The translations under genes were made by a program, and so were the position numbers. Of a DNA stretch of 11,271 nucleotides, positions 1 to 7,103 are shown one piece after another. The stretch is from NCBI GenBank assembly GCA_040235505.1, contig JBECKW010000046.1, positions 1 to 11,271 on the forward strand. The letters are read 5' to 3'. The stretch's first letter is position 1; each line of letters starts with the position of its first letter. The DNA is from JBECKW01 sp040235505. GTDB lineage: Bacteria > Desulfobacterota > Desulfobacteria > Desulfobacterales > JAFDDL01. The notes under the pieces are model-generated. The model was not told the origin of the DNA, ran no database searches, and worked only from the letters and a program-made list of their open reading frames with translations.

Positions 1-1958
1 TCGTTAAGGTCCATCACCTGAAGCTTATCTTCCAGATCAGCGGCCTTTCGGGCGTCCTCCAGCATGATCAGGCACAGGGGGCATGCCGTGATTACCATAT
101 CGGCGCCGACGGCCTCGGCTTCCCGGATGCGGATCACCGACATCTTGGGGTCTCCGTCCAGCTCCTCCTGCCACATTCTATCGCCTCCACCGCCACAGCA
201 TAAGCTGTCCGGTCCGTGGTGGGCCATTTCTTTGAGTCGGATTCCCGGAATCGCATGAATGACCTTGCGGGGGGCGTCGAAGATCCGGTTGTAGCGGCCC
301 AGGTAGCACGGATCGTGAAAGGTGACGGTGAGCGGCAGGTCCTGCCCGAACCGAAGACGGCCGTCGACCACGAGCTGCGCAAGGACTTCGGTATAATGTC
401 GGGCCGTAAAGTGCGTCCGGGACGCCTCGTCCTCAAGGATGCCATAGCGGGCGTAAGTGTTCTTGAATGTGTGGAAGCAATGGGGGGAGGAGGTGACGAC
501 TTGGGAAATGCCGCAATCTTCGAACAGGGCCGTGCAGTCCTCCCGGTTGATTTCGAACAGTCCGTCTTCACCGGCCCGGCGGGCGATGTCGCCGCAGCAG
601 GGTTCTTTGCGGCCCAGGGTACCGAAGGGAACCCCGGCGTGATTCAAAACGGCGGTGAACGATCGGGCGATAGACTGGGCCCGGGTCTCCATGGCGGTGG
701 TGCATCCCACGAAGTAGCAGAATTCCGCGTTCACGGCGTCCTTTGTGAGATCCGGGATTTCCACCCCCTCGGACCATCGGGCCCGTCTGGTTTTCGTGGC
801 CTCCCACGGGTTGTTGTACTTGTGGACCTTTTTCAGGGTTTGGGAGAGAGCGTCGGGCACCTCGCTTCCGGCTTCCACCACCTTGGAGCGGGTCTGGCGA
901 AGGGCTTCGGGGGTGGCCACATATACCGGGCAGACTTCGAGGCAGGCCCTGCAGGTGGTGCAGTGCCAGATCCGGGCCTCCGAGAATCCGTTGCCGGGAA
1001 GGGGTGCGTTTGACCCGGCGGCGGGATTTTTCGAAAGGGGGTGATATTTTCTTTTCAGGGTTTCCTTTGCCCAGAGGATGTAGTCCCGGGGACTGAACGG
1101 CTCCCCGGCGCCGGTGGCGGGGCAGACGGCCACGCAGCGGCCGCACCGGGTGCAGGCGTCGAGGAAGACGGCCTGGCGAACATCGTAGACTTCCTGTACG
1201 GTTTCCCTTTCCTCGATGGGAATCACCGGCGGCGGCTCATCCTTCAGGTAGACGCTGGCCGGTGCGGCCAGGATGTGAAACAGCCTGGAATAGGGAAGAT
1301 ACGCTATGAAGCCCAGACTGATCAGGCCGTGCAGCCACCAGAAAAAAGGATAGAACGCCCGGGCGGTCTGAATATCGGGCCAGAGGGATGCCAGCCGCCA
1401 CCCGGCAAAGGAAAATCCTCCCCATGCCGGATCCTGAGCTGCCAGGCGGCAGCCTTCAGTCAGATACCCCGTGAGGGCTACCAGAATCAGGGCCAAAGGG
1501 ATCCCTGCGGCCGATCGGCCCCTTTCCAGTCGGGGCACCCGCTGAAGGTACCGACGTCCCAGGGCCCACAGAAGGCCGGCCAGAAGCATGAGACCCGCAG
1601 CATCGAGTGCCGTTTCCACCCCCAGGTACAGGTCCCCCCGGAGAAATGAGACGAACCAGTGGTCCACCGCCACCAGAACGGTACCGATAAAGAGCAGAAA
1701 AAAGCCCCACAGAATAAAAGTGTGCATGAGTCCGGCGGCCACATCGCCCCTGAAGATGCGGCGGCCCGTGAGACTGTCTGCGAGTGCCTCCCTGAGCCGG
1801 AGCCAGGAAAACCGGATGGGCCGGCCTGCGGCCATCTTTCGCCATACGGCGGCGTGGCAATAAACGCCCGCGAGAAAAACGGCCACGGCGATAGCCGCCA
1901 GCAGGTAGAACAGCCACACGGGATGGATCAGCCAGTATGTCAACCGTGTCGGGATCAT
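1..1958 (-). CDS. Membrane heme-b / Fe-S / CCG-domain oxidoreductase (EMO-like, heterodisulfide-reductase-related), partial at left edge
   Basis: The minus frame from ATG at 1958 is open to base 1 (652 complete codons, checked codon by codon); the 3' end lies outside the window. Residues 13-231 form about five membrane helices of nitrate-reductase-gamma type, with His79, His210 and His228 as candidate heme-b ligands. Two 4Fe-4S motifs follow: C269/C272/C275/C279-P and C333/C336/C339/C343-P. Two CCG (DUF224) modules come next: C419, CCG454-456, SPHC491-494; then HDPC551, CCG587-589, CPLC626-629. This order matches ETF:(methyl)menaquinone oxidoreductases, which pass electrons from acyl-CoA dehydrogenases via EtfAB to membrane quinone; that role is inferred from architecture. 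In the first CCG module the first Cys of the last CxxC is Ser. The start lies 6 nt after the hydrolase stop, with only a weak ribosome site inside the upstream gene, so translational coupling is likely. Base composition is clearly GC-richer than the rest. Other CCG-type reductases (HdrD/GlpC-like) are the alternative. Confidence 0.9.
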   Translation of the reverse strand, partial: MIPTRLTYWLIHPVWLFYLLAAIAVAVFLAGVYCHAAVWRKMAAGRPIRFSWLRLREALADSLTGRRIFRGDVAAGLMHTFILWGFFLLFIGTVLVAVDHWFVSFLRGDLYLGVETALDAAGLMLLAGLLWALGRRYLQRVPRLERGRSAAGIPLALILVALTGYLTEGCRLAAQDPAWGGFSFAGWRLASLWPDIQTARAFYPFFWWLHGLISLGFIAYLPYSRLFHILAAPASVYLKDEPPPVIPIEERETVQEVYDVRQAVFLDACTRCGRCVAVCPATGAGEPFSPRDYILWAKETLKRKYHPLSKNPAAGSNAPLPGNGFSEARIWHCTTCRACLEVCPVYVATPEALRQTRSKVVEAGSEVPDALSQTLKKVHKYNNPWEATKTRRARWSEGVEIPDLTKDAVNAEFCYFVGCTTAMETRAQSIARSFTAVLNHAGVPFGTLGRKEPCCGDIARRAGEDGLFEINREDCTALFEDCGISQVVTSSPHCFHTFKNTYARYGILEDEASRTHFTARHYTEVLAQLVVDGRLRFGQDLPLTVTFHDPCYLGRYNRIFDAPRKVIHAIPGIRLKEMAHHGPDSLCCGGGGDRMWQEELDGDPKMSVIRIREAEAVGADMVITACPLCLIMLEDARKAADLEDKLQVMDLN

Positions 1959-1964
1959 GATGCT

Positions 1965-2933
1965 TTATACGGTCGCTTCATCCTCGACGCACATCATACG
2001 ATACGCCGAATCGAGCCTGAACGACAGTTCCGGATGTTCCGATTCCTTTTCAGATATTTTTATTAGCAGCCTGCACAGCGGCATCTGTGCCTTTGCCGGC
2101 ATGTGGTCAGAGATGGAAAAAGCCCATTCGGCTTTCTCCCCGGCAATGGCCTCCGGGTCTTCCCCGTTGGAGATTCTATCCATCATTTCCAGATGATAGG
2201 ATTCCGTGGCGCTCATGGCTTTTTGAAAAAAGTCCTTTCCGTTGCCTTTTATAACGCCGCTATGCCCAAGTGCAATCCATTTCGCGCTCATTCCGGCGAG
2301 TTTTCGGATACTTTTGGTGTATTCGACAAGCGAGAAAAAGTAATTCGGCCAAAATGTGTCATACTCGGATGAATAGAACCCTATTGTATCGCCGATGGCG
2401 AGAATTTTTTCTTTCTCTTCCCGCCATGCAATGTGGCATGGGGAATGGCCGGGAGTGTTGTACGCAGTCCAGCAAACGCCGCCGCCCAGATCAATGCTGT
2501 CGTTTTCGGCGACGACTTCGTCCAGCGGTAATGAGAAATGTTCGTGTTTTTCAGGAAGGCACGAAATCTCACTCTTTTCGTGCATGATATCGGCGATGGA
2601 CTGATCCATCTTAATGACCTGCTGGACGGCCTTTTCCTTGACGAGCATTTCAGGCGCCTTTTCACCGGCGACAACCCGGATATGGGGCCATATGGCCTTA
2701 AACCGCGGAAGAGCGCCGATATGGTCCGCATGGACATGGGTCAGGGCCAGATATTTGATTCTCTTGGGATCGATTCCCAGCGTTTTAATCTGACTCACGA
2801 TGAGGTCGAATGTCCCGCTGTTGCCGCCTTCCAACAGCATGGCATCGTCTCCAAGCGATAAATAGACCGGGAAAAAGGGAGTTCCCAGTTGGTAGAAGCC
2901 GGGGGTAATCTCAATCGGTTCGAATGTTGTCAT
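1965..2933 (-). CDS. Metallo-beta-lactamase-fold hydrolase
   Basis: A 322-residue MBL-fold protein of glyoxalase-II-like organisation. The zinc motif HVHADH lies at residues 66-71 (H66, H68, D70, H71), with H163 (TPGHS), D182 (IGDT) and H224 (LGHSG) completing a standard di-metal site. I chose ATG at 2933 because GGAGAAAGGA ends 10 nt upstream; an in-frame TTG at 2960 would add nine residues and lacks a good ribosome site. It is the first gene of the unit behind the -24/-12 promoter and is followed 6 nt later by the membrane Fe-S oxidoreductase. The substrate cannot be read from sequence. Beside an EMO-like oxidoreductase a CoA-thioester or other ester hydrolase is conceivable, but that is inference. 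No signal peptide is visible, so it is probably cytoplasmic. Confidence 0.92.
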   Translation of the reverse strand: MTTFEPIEITPGFYQLGTPFFPVYLSLGDDAMLLEGGNSGTFDLIVSQIKTLGIDPKRIKYLALTHVHADHIGALPRFKAIWPHIRVVAGEKAPEMLVKEKAVQQVIKMDQSIADIMHEKSEISCLPEKHEHFSLPLDEVVAENDSIDLGGGVCWTAYNTPGHSPCHIAWREEKEKILAIGDTIGFYSSEYDTFWPNYFFSLVEYTKSIRKLAGMSAKWIALGHSGVIKGNGKDFFQKAMSATESYHLEMMDRISNGEDPEAIAGEKAEWAFSISDHMPAKAQMPLCRLLIKISEKESEHPELSFRLDSAYRMMCVEDEATV

Positions 2934-3021
2934 TGTGTGTGCATCCTTTCTCCCGCACAAACAGGTAATACCAATCGTTTTCCGATTTCATATCCTTTGT
3001 GCTTATAATTCTATAAATCAA

Positions 3022-3037
3022 AGCATTTTCCGGGCCA
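3022..3037 (-). promoter_or_regulatory. Sigma-54 (-24/-12) promoter for the hydrolase/oxidoreductase operon
   Basis: On the minus strand the bases read TGGCCCGGAAAATGCT. GG (3036-3035) and GC (3024-3023) are separated by exactly 10 nt, as RpoN promoters require. The match to TGGCACG-N4-TTGCW is good, with C for A in the -24 box and A for T before GC. Transcription would start near 3011, giving a leader of roughly 80 nt before ATG 2933. The divergent neighbour is a sigma-54 activator, which supports the call. Confidence 0.72.
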
Positions 3038-3089
3038 AACTTTTTTATGTAATATTTATAGCTAGTTAACTTTTTCAGTATCAATAACA

Positions 3090-3150
3090 TTATGATATCT
3101 CATAAAACATTGTTTTATATTTCATAAAATGATGATAAATTATGATATTT
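3090..3150. promoter_or_regulatory. Clustered TTATGA/TCATAA repeats, putative activator binding sites (UAS)
   Basis: Several related repeats lie in this AT-rich stretch. TTATGA-N4-TCATAA is at 3090-3105. ATAAAACA-T-TGTTTTAT, a perfect 8-bp inverted repeat with a 1-nt centre, is at 3102-3118. TTTTAT-N5-ATAAAA is at 3113-3129. TTATGATAT recurs at 3090 and 3140, exactly 50 bp apart; ATATYTCATAAAA recurs at 3095 and 3117, 22 bp apart. They sit 55-115 bp upstream of the -24 box, the usual place for enhancer-binding-protein sites. AT-rich DNA yields such repeats by chance fairly easily, so this is a moderate call. A TATGAT at 3141-3146 inside the last repeat could be a -10 box for the activator gene, which would allow autoregulation. 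Confidence 0.5.
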
Positions 3151-3187
3151 AATAAATTTGAGTGTTCCTGGATCCCAAGGGGTGGGT

Positions 3188-4753
3188 GTGGCCGATATAA
3201 CAGAAACAGGGAGAAACATCTTGCCGATTGACGAAGACACTTTTTTCAGGGGAGTGACGGAGAGGCTTTTCATGCCCCGGGAGTTCGAAGTTTCTTTTCA
3301 TGAGACCTTTCTCTTTATGAAAAAATTTTTCCCCGCGGACCAACTCAATTTACACCTCTATGATGAGGAGATGAATGCGATTAGAACGATTGCAGTGGCG
3401 ACAAACGCAGGAGCAAAAAAAACCAACACGGTACTCCCCCTCGATGATCAGAGTATGGCGTATTTACACAACCCCAAAACCCCTGAAGAGCAATTGATCG
3501 CCAGGGGGGGAGAAGACAACCCGGGTATTGCCGCCATCATCCGCTATAACCGAAAACAGTATGATTACTCGATCATGGCGCTTCATTTAAAAAAAGGAAA
3601 CAGCCTGTTTGGCCTTGTGTCTGTGATGTTGAAGGGTCAGTCGAACACAGCTCAGCAACTGAAACTCTTATCCACCTTAAAGCTTCCCTTCATATCGATT
3701 ATCAGTGCTTTGGCTCAAAATGACGAAATAGAGCAGCTCAAACAGCGCCTGGATGGAGACGATCGAGCCCATCGGGAAGAGGATTCCGCAATTACCGAAA
3801 GGGAGATAATCGGCAATGGCCTGAAGCACGTTCTGGATATGGCGCGACAGATCGCCACCTATGACAGCCCGGTTATTCTATTGGGAGAGACCGGTGTCGG
3901 CAAAGAGATGATTGCCCGCCTCATTCACAACATGTCCCACCGAAGCAAGGGGCCGTTTATACCTGTCAACTGCGGAGCCATTCCCGACACCCTGATCGAC
4001 AGCGAGCTTTTTGGATATGCAAAAGGGGCATTTACCGGTGCGACGTCTTCCAAAAAAGGCGTTTTCGAGTCGGCCGACAGGGGAACGGTATTCCTGGATG
4101 AAGTGGCGGAACTTCCCCTCAACGCTCAGGTGAGGATGCTCAGGGTGCTTCAGGAAAAAAGGATACAACAGGTGGGCAGCATGAAACCCATTGACGTGGA
4201 CATTCGTGTCATTGCCGCCACCCATGGCAACCTGGATCAGATGATCGCCAAGGGACAGTTCAGGTCCGATTTATGGTTCCGCCTTCACGTGTTTACCATC
4301 ATGATCCCTCCCCTGCGTGAACGAAAAGAAGATATCCCCTCTCTGGTTCGATTTTTCATAAAGAAAAAATCAAACCAGATGGGCATTCCGGCTCCGTTCC
4401 CGGCAAACGCGGAATCGTTATTGCCACTTTTTTCATATGATTGGCCCGGGAATGTTCGGGAACTTGAAAATGTTGTGGAAAGAGCCCTGATTCTGAGCCG
4501 CGGCAACCCCCTTGCCTTTCAAAGCATTATTCGAAGGGATGAAACCGAAACGATCACGGAATCCGTATTCAAACCGCAGGAAAATCTGGATCTCAACCAA
4601 ATGATCTCCAAGCATATCCGAGAAGTATTGAAGGTGACCCGTGGAAAAATCAACGGCCCGGGGGGAGCGGCAGAGAAATTGGGGCTCCACCCGGCAACGC
4701 TTCGAAGCCGTATGACAAAGCTCGGCATTCCATTTGGAAAAGGAAAATATTGA
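3188..4753 (+). CDS. Sigma-54-dependent transcriptional activator (GAF - AAA+ - Fis-type HTH)
   Basis: A 521-residue enhancer-binding protein. A GAF-like sensor region spans about 30-175, followed by a short charged coiled linker (178-198). The AAA+ domain (about 205-445) carries Walker A GETGVGKE (233-240), the sigma-54 contact loop GAFTGA (280-285), Walker B GTVFLDE (299-305), arginine-finger region FRSDLWFRL (358-366) and sensor II WPGNVREL. A Fis-type helix-turn-helix lies at 490-510 (GGAAEKLGLHPATLRSRM). There is no receiver domain, so a small-molecule or redox signal through GAF is more likely than phosphorylation. I chose GTG 3188 because AAGGGG (3177-3182) sits 5 nt upstream; TTG 3158 would add ten residues. 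It is divergent from the hydrolase/oxidoreductase operon, whose promoter has a -24/-12 element and upstream repeats, so it very likely controls that operon. The effector is unknown. Confidence 0.95.
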   Translation: MADITETGRNILPIDEDTFFRGVTERLFMPREFEVSFHETFLFMKKFFPADQLNLHLYDEEMNAIRTIAVATNAGAKKTNTVLPLDDQSMAYLHNPKTPEEQLIARGGEDNPGIAAIIRYNRKQYDYSIMALHLKKGNSLFGLVSVMLKGQSNTAQQLKLLSTLKLPFISIISALAQNDEIEQLKQRLDGDDRAHREEDSAITEREIIGNGLKHVLDMARQIATYDSPVILLGETGVGKEMIARLIHNMSHRSKGPFIPVNCGAIPDTLIDSELFGYAKGAFTGATSSKKGVFESADRGTVFLDEVAELPLNAQVRMLRVLQEKRIQQVGSMKPIDVDIRVIAATHGNLDQMIAKGQFRSDLWFRLHVFTIMIPPLRERKEDIPSLVRFFIKKKSNQMGIPAPFPANAESLLPLFSYDWPGNVRELENVVERALILSRGNPLAFQSIIRRDETETITESVFKPQENLDLNQMISKHIREVLKVTRGKINGPGGAAEKLGLHPATLRSRMTKLGIPFGKGKY

Positions 4754-4831
4754 ATATACGGCGATCCCGTGGATTCGCTCTGGGGGATATATACGTAATA
4801 AGGCATGGCAGGGACTCGGCGCAAAGTAAGA

Positions 4832-4854
4832 AGCCAGACCAGAATGGTCGGGCT
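4832..4854. terminator. Probable bidirectional terminator hairpin between convergent genes
   Basis: AGCC-A-GACC, a 5-nt loop, then GGTC-G-GGCT forms a 9-position stem with one internal mismatch. On the minus strand the stem is followed by a T-rich run (TTCTTACTTT), and on the plus strand by the weaker CTGTATTT. It lies between the convergent activator (ends 4753) and the last gene of the minus cluster (ends 4933), so it can serve both, more convincingly the minus unit. Confidence 0.5.
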
Positions 4855-4872
4855 CTGTATTTGGCACCCCAG

Positions 4873-4889
4873 TCCCGCCTCAGGCGGGA
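4873..4889. repeat. Short GC-rich inverted repeat (TCCCGCC-TCA-GGCGGGA)
   Basis: A perfect 7-bp inverted repeat with a 3-nt loop in the convergent intergenic space. Neither strand has a T-run after it, so it is not a classical terminator alone. It may stabilise a 3' end, act with the neighbouring hairpin, or be a copy of a dispersed genomic palindrome. Only one copy is seen in this window. Confidence 0.5.
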
Positions 4890-4932
4890 TCCCTAAACGC
4901 TTGCAGATTGATCGAAGATAATACAGGGTCTG

Positions 4933-5505
4933 TCAATGGCAGCGATAAGCAGGGAGATGGACGTGTCGTACCGGATTATACAGGGAACTGTTCTTGTGTT
5001 GAAGCATGATGTTCTGGATTTCCGTATTGACCAAAGCCCTCGCAGTTGACGGGTCTTTCGATATTACCAGAAATTTTTCGGCAAATGTGATTGTTCCCAT
5101 ATCCACCTTGTCTGATACCATTACTTCGGTCCAGTCCCGCCCCTCTATGTCCACAAGTATTATGTGCGACGGGAAACGGCTGGATCGAACCAAGCAGGCG
5201 GTGCCATGGCTGTCACTTTGCCGGGTTGCCCTACCATTTTTATGTTTATATGAGCAGTTAAAGAGAATCAGACTCCGCTGCCCGGACTCCACTGTTCTGA
5301 TGAAACGCAAATAGAACGTGTAATCGCTGAGGAATTCGGCAACAATGGGTTTGAGTCCGTCTGTGTCTTCTTTTGAAAAATCCCACCCCTGGGTTAGGGC
5401 GTATTCCCTGGCCAATTTCATCTCCCTATTTTCTAAGTATTTTGATACCCGGATCCACCCGGCGAGGAAACCCACCACGCAGATAATGATGATGGGAATT
5501 TTCAA
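4933..5505 (-). CDS. Hypothetical protein with N-terminal membrane anchor
   Basis: A 190-residue protein starting at TTG 5505; no in-frame ATG lies between it and the upstream stop, and TGGA sits about 6 nt before it. Residues 3-20 form one hydrophobic anchor with a short basic stretch after it. The rest is a mixed alpha/beta soluble domain ending in a conserved-looking block near 144-171 (FLVISKDPSTARALVN...) and a short odd tail rich in His and aromatic residues. The layout resembles uncharacterised anchored proteins I recall having a SKD-x3-A-R-A-L-type block near the C terminus, but I cannot assign a named family. Last gene of the minus-strand cluster, 21 nt after the 43-aa peptide gene. 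The tail may be shortened relative to relatives; this is a weak impression. Confidence 0.72.
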   Translation of the reverse strand: MKIPIIIICVVGFLAGWIRVSKYLENREMKLAREYALTQGWDFSKEDTDGLKPIVAEFLSDYTFYLRFIRTVESGQRSLILFNCSYKHKNGRATRQSDSHGTACLVRSSRFPSHIILVDIEGRDWTEVMVSDKVDMGTITFAEKFLVISKDPSTARALVNTEIQNIMLQHKNSSLYNPVRHVHLPAYRCH

Positions 5506-5526
5506 TTTATTCCAGATGGATGAATC

Positions 5527-5658
5527 CTAGATTTGAAACTCACGAATGCGCTCACAGAGAAAAACGAAAATGCTGACGCTTAAATCCATCAGTAGAAGCA
5601 CAACAAAAACGATGATAACCAGCTTCCAGAGGCTATCCCAGTATTGTGGATTGCCCAT
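5527..5658 (-). CDS. Small membrane protein, 43 aa
   Basis: ATG at 5658 to TAG at 5527-5529 encodes 43 residues: a polar N-terminus (MGNPQYWDSLWK), an unbroken hydrophobic helix from about 13 to 35, and a short charged end (CERIREFQI). A clear ribosome site, AAAGGA, lies 9 nt upstream. Its strand, spacing (48 nt after the zinc-ribbon gene, 21 nt before the anchored hypothetical) and composition fit the cluster. It is too short for default gene-length cut-offs, so automatic annotation probably missed it. Function unknown; it may be a regulatory or accessory subunit of a neighbouring membrane protein. Confidence 0.65.
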   Translation of the reverse strand: MGNPQYWDSLWKLVIIVFVVLLLMDLSVSIFVFLCERIREFQI

Positions 5659-5706
5659 GGGAACATTTCCTTTCAGACAAGAGAAATCGTTTGCACGATC
5701 CCCGAG

Positions 5707-6006
5707 TCAGTCCAGGGTATCGTTAAAATAGGACCGGTGTGCCGCACACCGGCACTTTTTAGCCCAGGGGCGTGAACATTGGCGTATCAGTTCGATTCGC
5801 TTCATTCCTTCCTGTTCTTCAATCGGGCCGGATGCATTCATGGTTTCGATGCCGGTAAAATTATCTCGCCATTTCGCCACCGTAAAAACCCGGCACACCG
5901 GGCACAGCCAATAGACATCCGTATATTCATCTCCCATGATGCTGCCGGAAATGGCGGCCAAACGGTCTTCTTGAGAAAATTCTTTGTCACACTGTATGCA
6001 GTTCAT
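5707..6006 (-). CDS. Small Cys-rich zinc-ribbon-type protein
   Basis: A 99-residue protein with Cys pairs C3-x2-C6 and C35-P-V-C38, spaced like a zinc ribbon, plus a second Cys/His cluster near the end (C77, C85, C87, H90). That makes one and possibly two metal sites. The block RLAAISGSIMGDEYTD between the two Cys pairs and the C-terminal CRCAAHRSYF segment look conserved; I recall similar small proteins in Desulfobacterota and related anaerobes, all uncharacterised. ATG 6006 has only a weak AGAG ribosome site. No membrane segment or signal peptide is present, so it is the one clearly cytoplasmic member of the cluster. DNA or RNA binding or metal handling is possible, but nothing in the sequence decides it. 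Confidence 0.82.
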   Translation of the reverse strand: MNCIQCDKEFSQEDRLAAISGSIMGDEYTDVYWLCPVCRVFTVAKWRDNFTGIETMNASGPIEEQEGMKRIELIRQCSRPWAKKCRCAAHRSYFNDTLD

Positions 6007-6072
6007 GATATTCTCTAATTGATTAGGATTATGATTGCGGTGGTCCTTTTTGTAACCCCGGATTTTGATGAC

Positions 6073-6429
6073 TTATTTGAAAAAGCCGTCTTTTATGGCA
6101 GCGGGGATAGCCATGCAAAGCCCAATCACAAAAAAGATCCAGACACCGAAAACAACTCCCTTTTCGTGAAGCTGAATCCATTTAATGACAAAGATATCCC
6201 CATTGCCGATTTTTATTTGCGCGGAGATAACATATCTGAGGAGAAGGGGAATCAGGGAAAAAACCAGAATTCCGAAAAGTGTAAAGAAAAAGACCTTCAC
6301 GCCCGTAACGGCATTTGGAGAGAGTTTGGCCAAAGTTACCTTTGATTCCAGGATGTTGCCGATGACGACGCTGACGATGATCAATACAAGCGTGGCAATA
6401 AAAACAATCAGGCATGGCTTGGTGTTCAT
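6073..6429 (-). CDS. Hypothetical integral membrane protein, three helices
   Basis: 118 residues with three predicted membrane helices (about 7-26, 44-66 and 91-112) joined by short polar loops, one containing the segment SAQIKIGNGDIFVIKW (69-84). ATG 6429 follows a strong ribosome site (GGGGAGGAAA, about 6 nt away). It lies 53 nt after the secreted hypothetical and 66 nt before the zinc-ribbon gene, on the same strand. I do not recognise a family. Small size and lack of charged residues in the helices argue against a transporter by itself; an accessory membrane subunit is more plausible. Confidence 0.75.
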   Translation of the reverse strand: MNTKPCLIVFIATLVLIIVSVVIGNILESKVTLAKLSPNAVTGVKVFFFTLFGILVFSLIPLLLRYVISAQIKIGNGDIFVIKWIQLHEKGVVFGVWIFFVIGLCMAIPAAIKDGFFK

Positions 6430-6482
6430 TTTCTTTTCCTCCCCATGGGTGTTATTGCCCTTGAAATCGTCCGTTGTAACGA

Positions 6483-7082
6483 TCAGTCCTTCTCGAGTCG
6501 GAGCCAGACTTGCGCATCAAAAGGGACCCGCCCCTGAAACATTTCCCTCTGATATAATGGAACGTCGTGAAAGCTGCCGACGAGCACTTTTTCCACACTC
6601 ACGCCAGTGAGGCTGTATCCATTTTTTGCCAAAACAGCCTCTATCGGCGCCAGCAGCTCTTTTCTAAAAAGAAGGCTGGCTACATATTTATTAACGTCCA
6701 TGGCGACAGGCTTCCCTTTCCTTGAGTCCCAGCCGCTATCCGTGCGTGCGGCATTCGCCAGATATTGGCACATCCATGGGTAGTCAATAAGCCTTCCAAG
6801 AGACAAGGATGTATAGCTTTTTTCAAGCTGCGGCGATCGGATCTTTGAAAATGCTTCATCAAGAATCGCCAATATTGACTCTCTGCCGATATCGCACCCG
6901 GTGGCTTGGGGATGAAATGCCCGCAACCTCAGCGTGTGCCACTGATCATAGACTTCCACCCTAAGCTCGCATTCTCCCACCTTCGTTGCCGCAATTACCG
7001 TTTCCTGAGACCACACGATGGTGGGAAAGAGCAAAAAGATCGAAATCAATCCAAAAACGCCGTGCAAAACCCTGATGGTCAT
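6483..7082 (-). CDS. Hypothetical exported protein
   Basis: 199 residues with an N-terminal signal peptide (hydrophobic stretch 6-24, likely cleavage after IVWS at 25), then a soluble domain of about 174 residues with two early Cys (GECEL and TGCDIG) that could form a disulfide in the periplasm. The C-terminal part has a FRKELLAPIEAVLAKNGYSL segment and a VPFDAQVWLRLEKD ending, suggesting an alpha/beta fold. ATG 7082 has a good ribosome site, AGGTGGG, 5 nt upstream. The start lies 21 nt after the small exported protein gene, so co-expression is likely. No recognised family or catalytic motif. Confidence 0.78.
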   Translation of the reverse strand: MTIRVLHGVFGLISIFLLFPTIVWSQETVIAATKVGECELRVEVYDQWHTLRLRAFHPQATGCDIGRESILAILDEAFSKIRSPQLEKSYTSLSLGRLIDYPWMCQYLANAARTDSGWDSRKGKPVAMDVNKYVASLLFRKELLAPIEAVLAKNGYSLTGVSVEKVLVGSFHDVPLYQREMFQGRVPFDAQVWLRLEKD

Positions 7083-7103
7083 TTTGGCCCACCTGCCTAT
7101 TGT

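Noticed and set aside
134..1146. Minus-strand frames 134-571 and 568-1146
   Set aside because: Other-frame shadows of the same oxidoreductase gene; low-complexity Arg/Ser/Pro composition. The true frame is open to the window edge.
216..1649. Long plus-strand open frames (216-1013, 1041-1649) across the oxidoreductase region
   Set aside because: They mirror the GC-rich minus-strand gene; their translations are Gly/Pro/Arg-rich with no domains, while the minus frame has intact Fe-S and CCG motifs.
4861..4876. TGGCACC near 4862 as a sigma-54 element
   Set aside because: GC is not found 10 nt after GG, and no gene starts downstream on the plus strand.
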